64,000 bases of DNA from Deuterostichococcus epilithicus (taxonomy: Eukaryota > Chlorophyta > Trebouxiophyceae > Prasiolales > Stichococcaceae), in the NCBI GenBank assembly GCA_033439295.1, contig JAVTLE010000023.1, forward strand, positions 1,772,530-1,836,529. The letters run 5' to 3'. How positions within the stretch are numbered: position 1 is the first letter of the stretch; each line of letters begins with the position of its first letter. Position numbers and translations under genes: made by a program. A model generated the notes under the pieces. That model made no database searches. It worked only from the letters and a program-made list of their open reading frames with translations, and was not told the origin of the DNA. Below, one piece after another: positions 24,848-36,517 of the stretch.

Positions 24848-27800
24848 ATGGACGTCCCGCTGACGATCCTTTACGGCAGTCAAACTGGGAATGCGCAGGT
24901 GTGTGGTGCTGGTGTGCGCCGTCCGAGGCGAGGCTGCTCGTTGCCAGTTGCCGCACAGCAAACGAGGGTTTCGAAGGATGAGCACGTCCTCCCAGGCAAT
25001 AATTCATGACAGGGATGCAATGCTCGTGCGCAGGATGTGGCTGAGCGCATTGCAAGGGAGGCGAGGATGCGGCACTACGCGCCGCGGGTGGTGGCAATGG
25101 ATGCATATGACGTGACGCGGCTGCCGCAGGAGGCCGCTGCCGTCTTCGTGACCTCGACCACCGGTCAGGTGCCAATCGAGTCCTGCGTCAGACTCCTGAA
25201 TCAACGATGCAGCCAGCAGACGCAGCCAGGCGCTCTGCTCTGTAGATTGAGAAGCTTCTGAGGCCCCTTTTGCGGCCTGAAACCCATCTGTCTGAAAAAT
25301 GTGGTGGATACCCGCTGCGCAGGGAGAGGTGCCGGACAACATGAAGCGCTTCTGGCGCTTCCTCCTGAACCGCAACTTGCCGCCGCACTCCCTCACCCAG
25401 CTGCACTGCGCCGTCTTCGGCCTCGGCGACTCCGGTGCGCCCGCCATCGCGCTGGCCAGCCCCGGGCAACCAGCCCGTTTCCTTGCTATGGCTGCCCTGT
25501 GCTCGTCAACCATGTGGCGCCCGTTGTCGTCCCAAGCTTTCGCCCGTATCCTCCCTCCACATGCTGCACTGCGGCTCGCGCAAAAGGGAGCTCTTGCTGC
25601 GGACGACTCTGCAGGCTACCTGAAGTACAACGTTGTGGCCAAGAAGCTGGACAGGCGGCTGGCGGCGCTGGGCGCCAGGCCGCTGCTGGCGCGTGGCTTG
25701 GGCGACGACCAGCACCCCAGCGGCTACGAGGCGGCGCTGGACCCCTGGCTGGCCGCCCTGTGGCCCACCCTGCGCGCATGCTTTCCGCTGCCGTCCGGCG
25801 CCTCCGAGGTGCACTCCTCTCAGCGCCAATACTAATGTGGATGCGATCATGCTGGCAGTTGCGTGTGCACCGGATGTGATATTGGACACTGCAGCCTCTG
25901 GCCATGTGCACAGCCACCTGGGCTCTCTCGTGTTTCCCATGTGCCAGGTCCTCTCTACAAGGTCGATGCTGACCAGTGTGTGACCGCCGCGCTGCAGCCG
26001 CCGCCCGAGGACACGAGGACGGAATTTCGCCCAAAGTACAGTTTGACAGTTCTGGCGGCCAACGGCAGCGCACGTGCCGCCGCACCAGACGCGATGCCGC
26101 CGCAAGAGGCGGCGCTGCAAGCGGCGCGTGCGCTGGACCGCCTGGACGCGGCCGCCGACAGCGGCCCGCCAGTTGACGATGATGATGAAGGTCCGCTCCC
26201 CGCACTCCGATCCGCCTTTCCTCTGGCACTGTCCTGGTGCGATGTGTCGAATGTATCGACACCTGAATCTCTCTGAACCGTCGCCGAACCTTGCGCAGGC
26301 TACGGGCCGCACCGGCCGTTCATGGCGCGCCTGACAGAGAATCGGCGGCTGACGGCGCCGGGCCACTTCCAGGACGTGCGGCACCTGACCTTCGACCTTG
26401 GCGGCTCGGGCCTCCACTACGAGCCGGGCGACACGCTGGCGGTGGTGCCAGCGCAGCCGTATGCGGCAGTGGGCGCCTTTCTGCAGCGGCTGGGGCTGCC
26501 GGAGTCCGCGCATGTGCGGGTGCAGCTGGCGGAGTCGTCCGCCAGCGGCCTCGACCCGCGACACGTGCAGGCGCTTGCGAGTTTTCCATGGACTTGATTT
26601 GAGCTGGGTGCTTGCTGTGCTGTTTCCCGATGTACATTCACCAAACATCCCGGGGCTGCAGTGCGAGATGCGTGCGGCTGCAGGCGGGGCTGCGGGACCT
26701 GGTGGCGGGGGCGCTGGACGTCAACGGCGCGTCGCCGCGGCGCTACTTCTTCGAGGTGCTGGGCCACTTCGCGACGTCAGAAGCGGAGGCCGAGCGGCTG
26801 CAATACTTTGTCTCGCCCGAAGGCCGCGACGACCTCTACCGCTACAACCAGCGCGAGGGTGCGTTGCTGAGCGGGCTGTAGCTGTTGGTGCCGTCCGACG
26901 GGGATTGCCCCCATTGTCTGTTGTTGCCTCCACTCCAGTCATCGGATTCGGTTGCACGAATGCGATCTAGAACCCCCCGCACGCAGCTCCAAATCCTGCA
27001 AGCTACCACGGCAGCTGCTGACGTCAGCGCATGCGGCTTCCGGCTCGCCACAGGTCGCACGGTGCTGGAGGTGCTGCAGGACTTCCCGAGCGCCACACCG
27101 CCGCTGGCATGGCTGCTGCAGACGGTGCCGCGGCTGCGGCCGCGCCTGTTCTCAATCTCCTCATCCCTGGCGGCGCACCCGGGCCAGGTGCACCTCACCG
27201 CCGCCATCGTGCAGTGGGCCACCCCCTTCAAGCGCCTGCGGCGGGTGCGCATCTCGGCTGGACATATGCTGTGTTGCACCAGGCGGGCAGGCACAAGTGG
27301 AGAGCTTCCCAAGTGCACCTCCCAGCAGAGTCATGCCTGTCTGTGCCTGCCGAACCTGCACCAATCGCGATAGAAGGTCTCGAGTCAAGTCGTGCTTCTC
27401 GGTCGCAGGGTGTGTGCACATCGTGGATGGCAGGCCTGGACCCGCAGGCGGGCGAGGTGCAGGTGCCGGTGTGGCTGCAGCGCGGCGCCATCCGGCTGCC
27501 GGCGTCTCCCGCTGCGCCGCTACTGCTGGTAGGCCCTGGCACCGGCGTCGCGCCCTTCCGCGCCTTCCTGCAGGAGCGCCAGCAGCAGCGCGTCGCAGGC
27601 AAGCCGAGCTGATCTGCCCTGGCGCGCATGCGCCGCAAAGCTGTGCGGTATCGTGCTGGCGGGCGCGTCCTGGGCAGTAGCCTGTCGCACGAGGTGGCTC
27701 TTACGATTGCAGAACCAGCTTCACGGCGACTCGGCTGCGCAGGTCAGGCGCAGGGGGAGACGCACCTGTTTTTTGGGTGCCGCAACAAGGAGGGAGACTA

Positions 27801-28251
27801 CCTGTACCGGGAGGAGTGGCAGCAGCTGCTGCAGGCGGGCGTGCTGGCGGGCCTGCACACCGCCTGCTCACGGGACCAGGAGCAAAAGCTGTACGTGACC
27901 CACCTCATACGGCAGCAGGCGTCCTTGATCTGGCAATTGCTGCAGCAGGTGAGAGTGCCGGCCGTGTCAGCTGCCCTACGCGCATGAGGTCCACTGAGCT
28001 GCTGGCTCTCCCGCCTCTCTCAGAACAGCAAACCACAGGCATTGCTGCGAACGTTCAGAAAACAACAAAACTTCTTCCCCCAGGGTGGCGCGATCTACGT
28101 CTCGGGGTCTGCCGACAAGATGCCGCAGGACGTCATGACAGCATTCGAGGATGCCATCGTCAGTGCCGGCCAGTTGGAGCGGGCGGCCGCCAAGCAGTAT
28201 CTCCGGGAGATGGAGCTACGAGGGCGCTACTGTGTCGAAGCGTGGTCGTGA
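24848..28251 (+). CDS. NADPH-dependent diflavin oxidoreductase 1 (NDOR1/Tah18/ATR3)
   Basis: Passes electrons from NADPH through FAD and FMN to anamorsin/Dre2 at the start of cytosolic Fe-S protein assembly. The start at 24848 gives [17 protein letters not shown], the FMN phosphate loop, as expected for a family without a membrane anchor. Flavodoxin blocks follow: [21 protein letters not shown] with [12 protein letters not shown], and [20 protein letters not shown]. Then the linker and FAD domain: [20 protein letters not shown] near 26.38 kb, [18 protein letters not shown], and [10 protein letters not shown], the FAD-binding RxxS block, near 27.15 kb. The NADPH site is [19 protein letters not shown] near 27.54 kb, followed by [33 protein letters not shown] and the terminal RYCVEAWS. 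About a dozen introns. The stop codon lies 37 bp before the palindromic repeat element. Confidence 0.92.
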
Positions 28252-28288
28252 CGCTTCTTTGCTTATGGAATCCCGGACTGACTTTACC

Positions 28289-29602
28289 GCCTCCGAAGGG
28301 AGCGACGGCACGTCGCCCGTTACTCTTGCTGTGGCGCTGCAAGCAGCGGTCGCTTTCGAAGCACGCCTGCTTCTTTTCTTCTGGCTCCCTGTGTAGAGAC
28401 CCTCTTTCGAAGTGAACCTGCACCTCTCGTTCTGACGCACGTTGAAAGAAGCCGTCCCATCAGGGAGCTAAAACAAAAGTAGCAGTCTCGCTTTCAAAGT
28501 GAAAGAGAAGCAAAAATGCAGTTGCCTCCTTGCGATCTCCTTGCGATCCTTCTTTCAAAGCAAGCCCGCTTCTTTTGTCTTGCTCCCTCGAACGACAACC
28601 TTCTCTGAAAGCGGACCTGCTTACGTTTGTTCTGGCTCCCTTTGTAGTAACCTTCTTTCAACGGCGAACCTGCTTCTTTCGCTCTGGCGCTCTTTGAAAG
28701 AAAGGCCCTTGCTTAGGGAGCCAAAACAAAAGAAGCGGTGACTCTCTCTCTCTCTCCCTCTTCTAAGGAGTGGACGGCTTTCTCAAAGTGCAACTGCTTC
28801 TTTTGTTCTTGCTCCCTCGAACGACAGCCTTCCTTTGAAGGGGACCTGCTTCTTTTGTTCTTGCACCCTTACACCACAGTCGTTTTTCAAAGTGAACCGG
28901 CTTCTTTTGTTCTTGCTCCCTCTGTTAACCTTCTTGCAAAGCGGATCCGCATGCTTTCGGCGCTTTGTAACAAACGAAGCCGTCGCTCTAGGGAGCCGGA
29001 ACAAAAGTAGCAGTTCCGCTTTCAAAGGAAACGAACAGTGCAGCTGCCCCTTTTGTTGTAGCTGCCTAAGTACGAACCTTCTTTCATAGCAAAACGGCTT
29101 CTCTTGTTTTTGCTCCCTAGAGGGACGGCTTCTTCTATTGGAAGGCGCCGAACATAAGCGGGTCCGATTACCAGGATGCTTTCTCCGTAGGGAGGCAGGA
29201 CAAGAAAGGCTGTTTCGCTTTGAAAGAAGGCCTTTCGCTCTAGGGAGCAAGAACGAAAGAAGCAGGTCCGCTCTGACAGAAGGTCCCTGTTCAGGGAGCA
29301 AGAACAAAAGAAGCAGGTCCGCTCTGAGAAAAAGGTCTCCTGTTCAGGGAGCATGAACAAAAGAACCAACTACACTTTTCGTTCTCCTTCATTCTGAAAG
29401 TGAGATCGCTACTTATGTTTCGGCTCCCTAACGGACGGCTGCTTTCAACGTGCGCCAGAACGAAAGATGCAGGTTCACTTTAAATCAGAGTCCATACACA
29501 GGGAGCCAGAACAAAAGTAGCAGGCATGCTTCGAAAGCGACCGCTGCTTTCAGCGCCATTGCAAGAGTAACGAGCGACGTGCCATCGCTCTCCTTCGGAG
29601 GC
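28289..29602. repeat. 1.3 kb imperfect palindrome built of about 52-bp modules (foldback/MITE-like)
   Basis: The left end (28289-28457) is the diverged reverse complement of the right end (29433-29602): GCCTCCGAAG pairs with CTTCGGAGGC, and the match continues inward past the module at 28384-28390 (GCTCCCT) pairing exactly with 29500-29506 (AGGGAGC). Paired positions sum to about 57890 almost throughout, so the arms have few net indels and the axis lies near 28945. Both arms consist of a module with the consensus CTGCTTCTTTTGTTCTTG followed by GCTCCCT; its box falls at 28582, 28635, then 28811, 28863, 28915, and in inverted orientation at 29242, 29293, 29346, giving a spacing of 51-53 bp. A CT-dinucleotide run lies at 28741-28756. 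No transposase frame and no clear target-site duplication were seen. A transcript would form a very long hairpin. Confidence 0.85.
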
Positions 29603-29858
29603 AGTCTGCAAGGAGCAAGACAAAAAAAGCAAAGCAAAATTTGAGCTCTCGGGATTCTTTACGGTCCCCGCTGTGCACCCACGGCGACTCACTCCAGAGC
29701 GCGCCTGGCTCTTGTTGGGGTCTAAATGACGTGTTGACGGTAAATTATTCGCAGCGGATGCTTGAGCAACTACTTGCCAGTAACCAGCCGCTCACCCTAG
29801 GGAAGCACCCTCACAAACAAGAAGAGCAACCGACCCTGTCTGGGAGGACGACGGCAGC

Positions 29859-31528
29859 ATGGGGTCAGCGGGAAAGACGTTGGTGTTGTTTGATGTCGAC
29901 GGAACGCTGACTCTGCCTCGCCTGGTCAGTCTCGCCAGTGGGTTTGGCGGACCATCAGCTTTGCACTCCCAGATCAGTGCCAGATCTGGTGTGGAGTCAT
30001 ACGCAACATCAGGCCACCCTCCTTCTGACGTGCTGTGCATGCGATCGCAGACAGCGGAGCAGACCATGAAGGACTTCCTGCAGAAGCTCAGACAGGTGAG
30101 TGCAGGTGGACGACGGTGTGTTGCGGCAGACGGTGGTGTATGGCTGACATGGCTGAGGAATCAAGCCCGGTCGTCCTTGCGCAGCACGGCCTGACTGTAG
30201 GCATCGTGGGAGGCTCCGACCTGGTGAAGATCCAAGAGCAACTGGGCGACGATGGTGAGCTCATGCAAGGCATCAAATACATACATGCTCTGCGTTCCCG
30301 ACGATGGCACTGGCTTTCATGCATTGGCAACAGATCTCGGGGGCGAACGAGCTGCTGCGGCACGTGTGCGCAGCTATCACGGCGTACGACTACCTGTTCT
30401 CGGAGAACGGGCTGGTGGCACACAAAGGTGGCGAGCTGCTGGAGGTGGCGAGCCTCAAGACGCACCTGGGCGAGGCGAAGCTGCAAAAGCTCATCAACTT
30501 CATCCTGCACTATATCGCGGACCTGAACATCCCCATCAAGCGCGGCACCTTCATCGAGTTTCGGAAGGGCATGCTTAACGTGTCGCCCATTGGGCGCAAC
30601 TGCAGCCAAGAGGAGCGCATGGAGTTTGAGCGCTTCGACCACGGCGCCGGCATCAGGTGCCCGGCTATGCTGTGCGCGCGGTGCCCGTGCTCGGAAGCGC
30701 AGATCACTTTGATTCACGGTGCCGCGGTCCAGGGTGCAGCGGTGGTCGGGAGGGACACCATCAGCACTTTCGACCCAGTGAGTCAGCATTGCGACGCAGT
30801 GGCATATGCCATGCTACTATCCTGCAGGAAGACGATGGTGGAGGCGCTGAAGAAGGAATTTGCAGACCTCGACTTGACATACTCCATTGGCGGACAAATC
30901 AGCTTTGACGTGGGTTTCCGACTTTTTGGAAGTGCTCATCTGGCATGCTCAATGTCCACCTTGGCTGCTGTGCCTCAATCTCTAGACAGAGCCAGACTGT
31001 GTGCTGTGTCTTTTTTACAGGTTTTTCCCAAGGTGAGCAGAGAGCCTCCACGACATGTCAAACGGATGCGCCATGCTTGCATGCCACCCACACACTGGGC
31101 GAAGATCCCACTTATCATGACGATGTCGAACCTCTCTGTGTCCAAAATCGATTCTGCTGCCACATCATGACCATGCCATGCGCACTGGCAATGGACCACT
31201 GCTGACCCAGTTGGTGTATCATCGTGCAGGGCTGGGACAAGACGTACTGCCTGCGGTTTGTGGAGAAGGATTTCGACACCATCCACTTTTTCGGCGATAA
31301 GACCTATGAGGCGCGGCACCTCATTGTAGCCTCGACTGGCTGGCGTGTGACACTGCGACATTCTGATGGGGCAACGAGGTGGCTGTCTGACCGGGAGCTA
31401 TGTGATATGCACAGGGCGGCAACGATCACGAAATCTTTTGCTCGGAAAAGACGATCGGTCACACCGTCACGAGTCCAGTCGACACCATCACCCAGCTTTC
31501 AGCCATGTTTTTCAGCGACCAAGCATAA
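29859..31528 (+). CDS. PMM: Phosphomannomutase (eukaryotic PMM, HAD superfamily)
   Basis: Interconverts mannose-6-phosphate and mannose-1-phosphate, supplying GDP-mannose for N-glycosylation and, in plants, ascorbate. The start at 29859 gives [20 protein letters not shown] with the HAD nucleophile motif DVDGT. Exons then carry [20 protein letters not shown] near 30.19 kb, [19 protein letters not shown] near 30.39 kb, [50 protein letters not shown] near 30.88 kb, and [12 protein letters not shown] with [13 protein letters not shown] near 31.25 kb. The last exon encodes [17 protein letters not shown] and ends in FFSDQA at 31528. All family signature blocks are present in order, and length and intron phases are consistent with an intact gene. 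Confidence 0.93.
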
Positions 31529-32153
31529 CTTACCGCATTCGCACTGCGAACTGGCATTGCCTATTGAATAACTCGGGACGACCTGTCAAAACAAGCGGAC
31601 AGGTGTATGACAAGTTGTGCAGGTGGGCATGGCATTGCAAGCATGTCCAATCTCGTTGTCCCCGTCAGCACTGTCTGGCAGCGGCCAAGGCTGTTCATGT
31701 CCGGGATGGGGGTGCCCAGTAGAGCTGCATGCGTGCGGCAAACCCCGCCGCGCCTGCTTGTTTCAACAAATTTCAGAAGTGCATTTGCAATGACGTGCGA
31801 GCGCTCTCTGCGAGAAAGCCCCAGGTCGCCCCTGTTTAACAATGAATGAATGGACGCTGTCCTCATGTCGCCTCCCCATTGAGATTTGTCCATTCTGCTG
31901 TCTAGTCCTTCATCCGCTACAGGGTGCTGCATAGTGCCTTTCGCTCGACCTGGCTGGTTCTCTTTCGGCTGGTCCCTTTCAAGCAAAGGTCAAACCGGAT
32001 CTGACTTGCATCTCGCTCCTGGCGAACGTCCGTTGTTTGCATTCCAAATTCACAGAGATTATGAACGAGTTTTTGCGCGACGCGAGATTGGATCGTTTCG
32101 CGCCTCGCACTCATTGAGACTGGACACATTTTCCAACCTCCACTGAACTCAAA
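31529..32153. other. Intergenic, PMM to UIM-protein gene
   Basis: No exon or repeat recognised. It likely holds the PMM 3' UTR and the promoter and 5' UTR of the next plus-strand gene. Confidence 0.4.
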
Positions 32154-33929
32154 ATGTCACGCACGATGGAGAACGAAGAGCCAAACGACTATGAGAAGGC
32201 TCGCCAGGAGCGCATGAGACAGAATGCCGCCAAGCTGGAGGAGCTGCAGGTGATTGCAGGAATGCCGGCGCAGGTCATGAGCGTCATGTTCTCAGCTCCT
32301 GCATGAGCTGGTAGTTTGCGACGCTCTGATCGAGTAGTAGCACCAGCGGTCCGCAGGTGAAGTCAGCAGGTGCACAGGCCAATGCCGACGTGCAGGCGTG
32401 GCACGCTCAGCTCGCTGCCAAGCAGCAGGCCACCCGAGACCAGCTCGCCCCAGATTTTGGGCCGCGCAGGCGGACCAGCCGCTCAACCGCTGTCCGCACC
32501 CGTACAAAGCTGCAGCAGCAGGCGGGCGATGCGCACGGCAGTGACGATGACGATCCCGGCGACTCGGCTGGCAGCAGCTCTGATGAGGAGCGTCTTGGCG
32601 GGTCACGGCGGGGCACAGCGACAGGGACATACGACCCGCTGGGTGCGCTGAGCCAAGATTCTGCATGCAACCTGATCTTCAGGCGAAGTCATCGCACACA
32701 GAAGTGCTGTGCGTGGTGGGGGCCATTGAAGCAGGGTATCACCAGGACGTCGCCTGCATCCTTGTGCAGATGATTCGAGCGTGGACGGCAGCAGCTCCGA
32801 GCACAGCGAAAGCCTGATGGACAGCGGCGCTGGCGAGGACAGCGACGCAGCGCCTCCAAAGCGACGCGGCAGCGCCGCCGCGACCCCCAAGCGACGTGGC
32901 AGCGCCGCGCGCACCAAGCCAGACGCCCTCGGTGCGGGAGTTTGGAGGTTGGGGATGACCTCAGACTGAGCCCGAGACCGCTGATTGTGCAGGGGCAGGC
33001 TGGTGTGTGCGGGGTGGCAGAGCCGGACGTCTGATGGACTCCTTGCCGCGCAGGGCTCAGGGTGACGCCCCTACCACAGGCGCGGGTTGATGCGGGCGGT
33101 GCGGGGCCGTTGCCGGAGGAGCTGTATACGATGGACCAGGAGCAGGAGGAGGCACAGCTGCAGCAGGCGCTGGCTATGTCCCTGGCGCAGGCGGCAGAGC
33201 TGGATTCTCCCGCAGGTGCTTGCACCTGAAGCTAGCACCCTGGTGGACGTTGTCTGCCAAGCGATGCGCCAAGATCCTGTCGGCTAAAGCTTGCCGGTGC
33301 AGCAGCGCCGTCAAGGCTGGCCTCACGACGACAGTATGTTGTACCCTCAGGCGAGGCCTCAGGCCACGCGTCAGCGCAGGCGCGTGCAGCGCCAGCAGCG
33401 GCGAGACCTCCCGCTGCCGGCACCGCAGCCGCCAGCCCAAAGTCGAAACCGAAAGCCAGCAGGAAGGCAGCAGCGAAGGACCACCAGAACAAGCGCAAGC
33501 GGTTGGATGCTAGGCCGCCACTGGAGACGGAAATTGCCGCGGCGTACGAGCTGTTCAACCGTCAGGGCCTGTCCGCCATCATCGCCTCGGACATTGAAAA
33601 GGTGCCAGCCCTCTGCCGTCGTGCAGCTGCCGGAGCATGCTGGACCTTGCGCGCCGCCAACTGCAGGGCACACAGCAGGCCGGCGCAGCCGCACGCCCGC
33701 ACGACTGTCTGGCACACATGCTCTGCCAGTGTGCAATTGCGAATCGAACCCTGTGACTGGTGACACATGTCACATTCTGCACCAGGTGGGGCGGGAGACG
33801 CTGGGCGTCGACCTGGAGCCTGCGCAACTGCACAACATGATGAAGCGCGCCTGCGATGTCCTCGACCTGGCACAGCCGCGCCTCACCCTGGACGATTTTT
33901 CCCGCCTGGTGCACCACTACTGCGGCTGA
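32154..33929 (+). CDS. Uncharacterised nuclear-type protein with ubiquitin-interacting motif and EF-hand-like C-terminus
   Basis: The first exon gives MSRTMENEEPNDYEKARQER, a charged helix also found at the start of plant chromatin-associated proteins, ending at KLEELQ. Exon 2 is basic and then acidic (FGPRRRTSRSTAVRTRTKLQ; SDDDDPGDSAGSSSDEE). A later exon has a duplicated basic motif, PPKRRGSAAATPKRRGSAAR, resembling nuclear localisation signals. Near 33.15 kb, QEEAQLQQALAMSLAQAAE fits the ubiquitin-interacting motif consensus (acidic lead, A-x-x-x-S core). After an Ala/Pro-rich stretch, the C-terminus (EIAAAYELFNRQGLSAIIAS near 33.55 kb, then QLHNMMKRACDVLDLAQPRL and LDDFSRLVHHYCG) looks like a pair of helix-loop-helix units of calmodulin type without the acidic calcium ligands. 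No named orthologue was recognised. A role in reading ubiquitylated chromatin is inference only. Confidence 0.65.
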
Positions 33930-34518
33930 GGCGCTGCGGGGGCGGCATTTGACTTGCGGGTGCAAAAGCGATGCCTTCAGGGATTTGGTCAGGTGCGGTG
34001 CTTAGATAGCCTCGTGCCTGATTGCAGTGTCCACGCTGCTGATGGTAGCATTTTCGATCCGTGGAGAATAGGTACGCTGAATGCCTTGGCGCACTGACAT
34101 TCTACCGGGCTGCCGTGCAGGCGCGCAGCACAGAAGTGGCCAGCAGTAGGTACAAAGGCTTTTCATAAAACATATAGTCGCTTCAGCTCTGTCTTGATCT
34201 CGCAGCTCGTGTGACAGCGCTGTGCTTGCGTCCATTCCCGGTGCTGTTCAACTTCAGCTTGCAATTCGGCGCAACTGAAGGTTGCAACCTCGCAAGAGAG
34301 TCTGCATGAGAGTCTGCATGGACGGGCGTGACAATTGAAGGCAGGTAGTGCAAGCCTGCGAGTCTGCCTGGTTGAGAGAATGGGAGGAGTCAGGAGGTGC
34401 TCTGCCTGTGCTGAAACTTGTGTGAGCCCCTTGTTCAGACGGTCTCTGCTCATGTCCAAGCACCCAACAATAGTGTGTCAACCTGCTACATTCAATCATA
34501 TGCTGCACGCTAGCGCAC
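33930..34518. other. Intergenic, convergent 3' ends
   Basis: Lies between the convergent stops of the UIM protein and the EMSY-like gene. It contains a short direct repeat (GAGAGTCTGCAT twice near 34297-34321) and nothing else recognisable. Confidence 0.45.
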
Positions 34519-34974
34519 TCAGAGCTGTCCGCTACCCTGCAGCTTGAACCTCAGCTTGAGGGGCTGCGGTGCCTGCGCTGCTTCCGCCTGCACGTCCACA
34601 TCCGTGGCCACCGCAATGATGGCGCTGTCTGCCTGCTGACCCGGCGCCTCGCCTGTTCAAAAGGTTTTTGCCAGTTCCAATCAATGGAAAACACTGTGGC
34701 GCAAGTAAAGAAACATGTTCCGGAAGCACCTGGGGGACGGCGTCGAGTTGACATGCACATAGGCACTTGGCCACGCAGCAGTGCAGGGACAGCAAGCCCT
34801 GCCACTGCAGCTGTTGTTATGCTCACCGTTTGTGGGCGTGCCATTCGCCTCTGCGGGTGAATCTGCTGGCATCGCCGCAGCAGCAGCCCCATCGCCTGGG
34901 GGGCTGGCCTCGCAGCCGATAGCACCGTCTTCAGGGATCGCACTGCCGGCTGGAAGGAAGGCGGCCGCTGTTAC

Positions 34975-35026
<52 letters not shown>

Positions 35027-36402
35027 GCCTCGAGGTGCGCCGCCGCCGGAGCGGCTAAACCTGCGGGCGCTGGACCCTCTGCCGCCATTGCCGTTGTGAC
35101 GGCTGGCGGCCCGCCGCTCAATGGCCCAGGAGGGCTGGCTGCGCTTCCGCCGACTTCGCATGCTGGCACAGGGTGGTGGGGCAGAGGGGCAGCAGCTGCC
35201 ACGTTGCTTACTACGGGGTCTGTTTCCGGGGGCAAGGCCGGCGCCGTGTGTGCAGGCGCGACCAGCTGCTGATCGTGCGCACTGGTCTGGACGGCAGGCG
35301 CCTCCGGCTGTAGAGACTGCAGCGCCGGCGGCGACGGCGGCGCCGGCTGCTGCAGCGGCTGGTCAGCGGCTGCGCTGTTTGCCAGCTGCATCAAGCCTGC
35401 CTGCGCGTTGCCAAGCTCTGCTGAGGCCGCGTCCAGCAGCTGACTCCTGCATTGCACAGCAGTAGCAGCTCGTCCTCTGGTTGCAGCTCTGGTGCGGCAC
35501 TCGAGAAACTGCCAGTGGATTGTAGCTTGAAAAGGCAGATCCGTCCTGCGCCTGCCTGCCGCCTTTCTAACAGCAGGATGCCGGCTAGAGGGGTGATGCA
35601 CACACCTGATGCGCAGGCGGCCGAGCTGCAGTTGCGGCTGCGGCTGCCGTTGCTGCACGGCCGCATCAACCAGGCTGTGCAGGGTCGCAGCCGACAGGCC
35701 CGCCTGCACGCCGGCGGCGATAGACGCGATCACAGCCTGCTGCGCCGCCGCCGCCGCCGGCCACGCCGCCGCTGCAGTCGGCTGCTGCGCTGCGAGCTGC
35801 TGCGCCGGCACGGCAGCCCCGCCAGCGCCTGGCAGCGAGATGGGGGCGGAGGGGTCCAGCGACAATTCGGTGGCGGGGTCCAGCTCCGCCAGCCGGCACC
35901 ACTCGAATGACTCCTCCGCGGTCGCCTCGTTGTACATGAGCTTGTGCTCGCCTGGGTGGTAATGATGGTGTTGCAAGTCGGCCTCTGCCGTGCGTCACTC
36001 GGTGGTTTCACTCGATGCTTTGGTCCCGCGCCTTTGCAGGTGCGACTGGATCAGAGGCCAGGCGCAGCAGTGAAGCCAGTCAGGAGCGACACAAAGCAGC
36101 ACAGAGACAGGCAGTGCCGAGCCAGTTTGTGTAGATCGACGCGGCGCACTGGTGGCTGCATTGAAGTCGGCCACAAGCGCCTTGAACCAGCCCGTCTCCT
36201 GGGGCTCGTTCCAGTAGCGCAGCAGGCGCAGCCCCAGCAGGGCCCTGCCCATCGACTGCAGGACCTGCCCCAGGTGAGGGGCCCCCTGCCCACTGCCCGC
36301 AGCTGGCGCAGCTGGCGCAGCCGGCGCCGCAGCCGGCACCGCAGCAGGCGGCAGCAGTATCGAAGCCTCCTCCTCGCCCGCCAGCAGCGCCGTGAATGAC
36401 AT
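34519..36402 (-). CDS. EMSY-LIKE-type Tudor/Agenet protein with polyglutamine tract
   Basis: Exon 1 (ATG at 36402) encodes an Ala/Pro-rich lead, then RLLRYWNEPQETGWFKALVA and DFNAAT; exon 2 continues EHKLMYNEATAEESFEWCRL AELDP. Joined, this matches the Tudor/Agenet fold of plant EMSY-LIKE proteins (pattern WPxDNxFYEAVITDYNP, GxHALVYD, NETWEW), which bind histone marks. The N-terminal ENT domain that gives plant EMSY-like proteins their name is not seen. The rest is low complexity: Ala/Gln helices (PAAAAAQQAVIASIAAGVQA), Pro-rich stretches and a run of 16 glutamines, ending with AIIAVATDVDVQAEAAQAPQ and LKLRFKLQGSGQL before the stop at 34519. Function in chromatin reading is inferred from the fold. 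The next gene upstream on the same strand is also a chromatin protein. Confidence 0.6.
34978..35025 (-). repeat. CAG microsatellite encoding 16 consecutive glutamines
   Basis: Sixteen perfect CTG triplets on the plus strand, read as CAG on the coding minus strand of the EMSY-like gene. Perfect triplet purity suggests length polymorphism between strains. Confidence 0.95.
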
Positions 36403-36517
36403 GGCTGTCCCTGCGCTCAGGCCATGCAGTCAGCTCCTCAGTAGTTGAAGCAGGATGGACAAGCAGATGTCACAGGCACCGCAGAATGCACGTCATGCAA
36501 ACGACGTCCAGATGCGC

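Noticed and set aside
34781-35272. Plus-strand frame with a run of cysteines
   Set aside because: It is the antisense of the CAG repeat in the EMSY-like gene, and the poly-Cys run is an artefact of CTG read as TGC.
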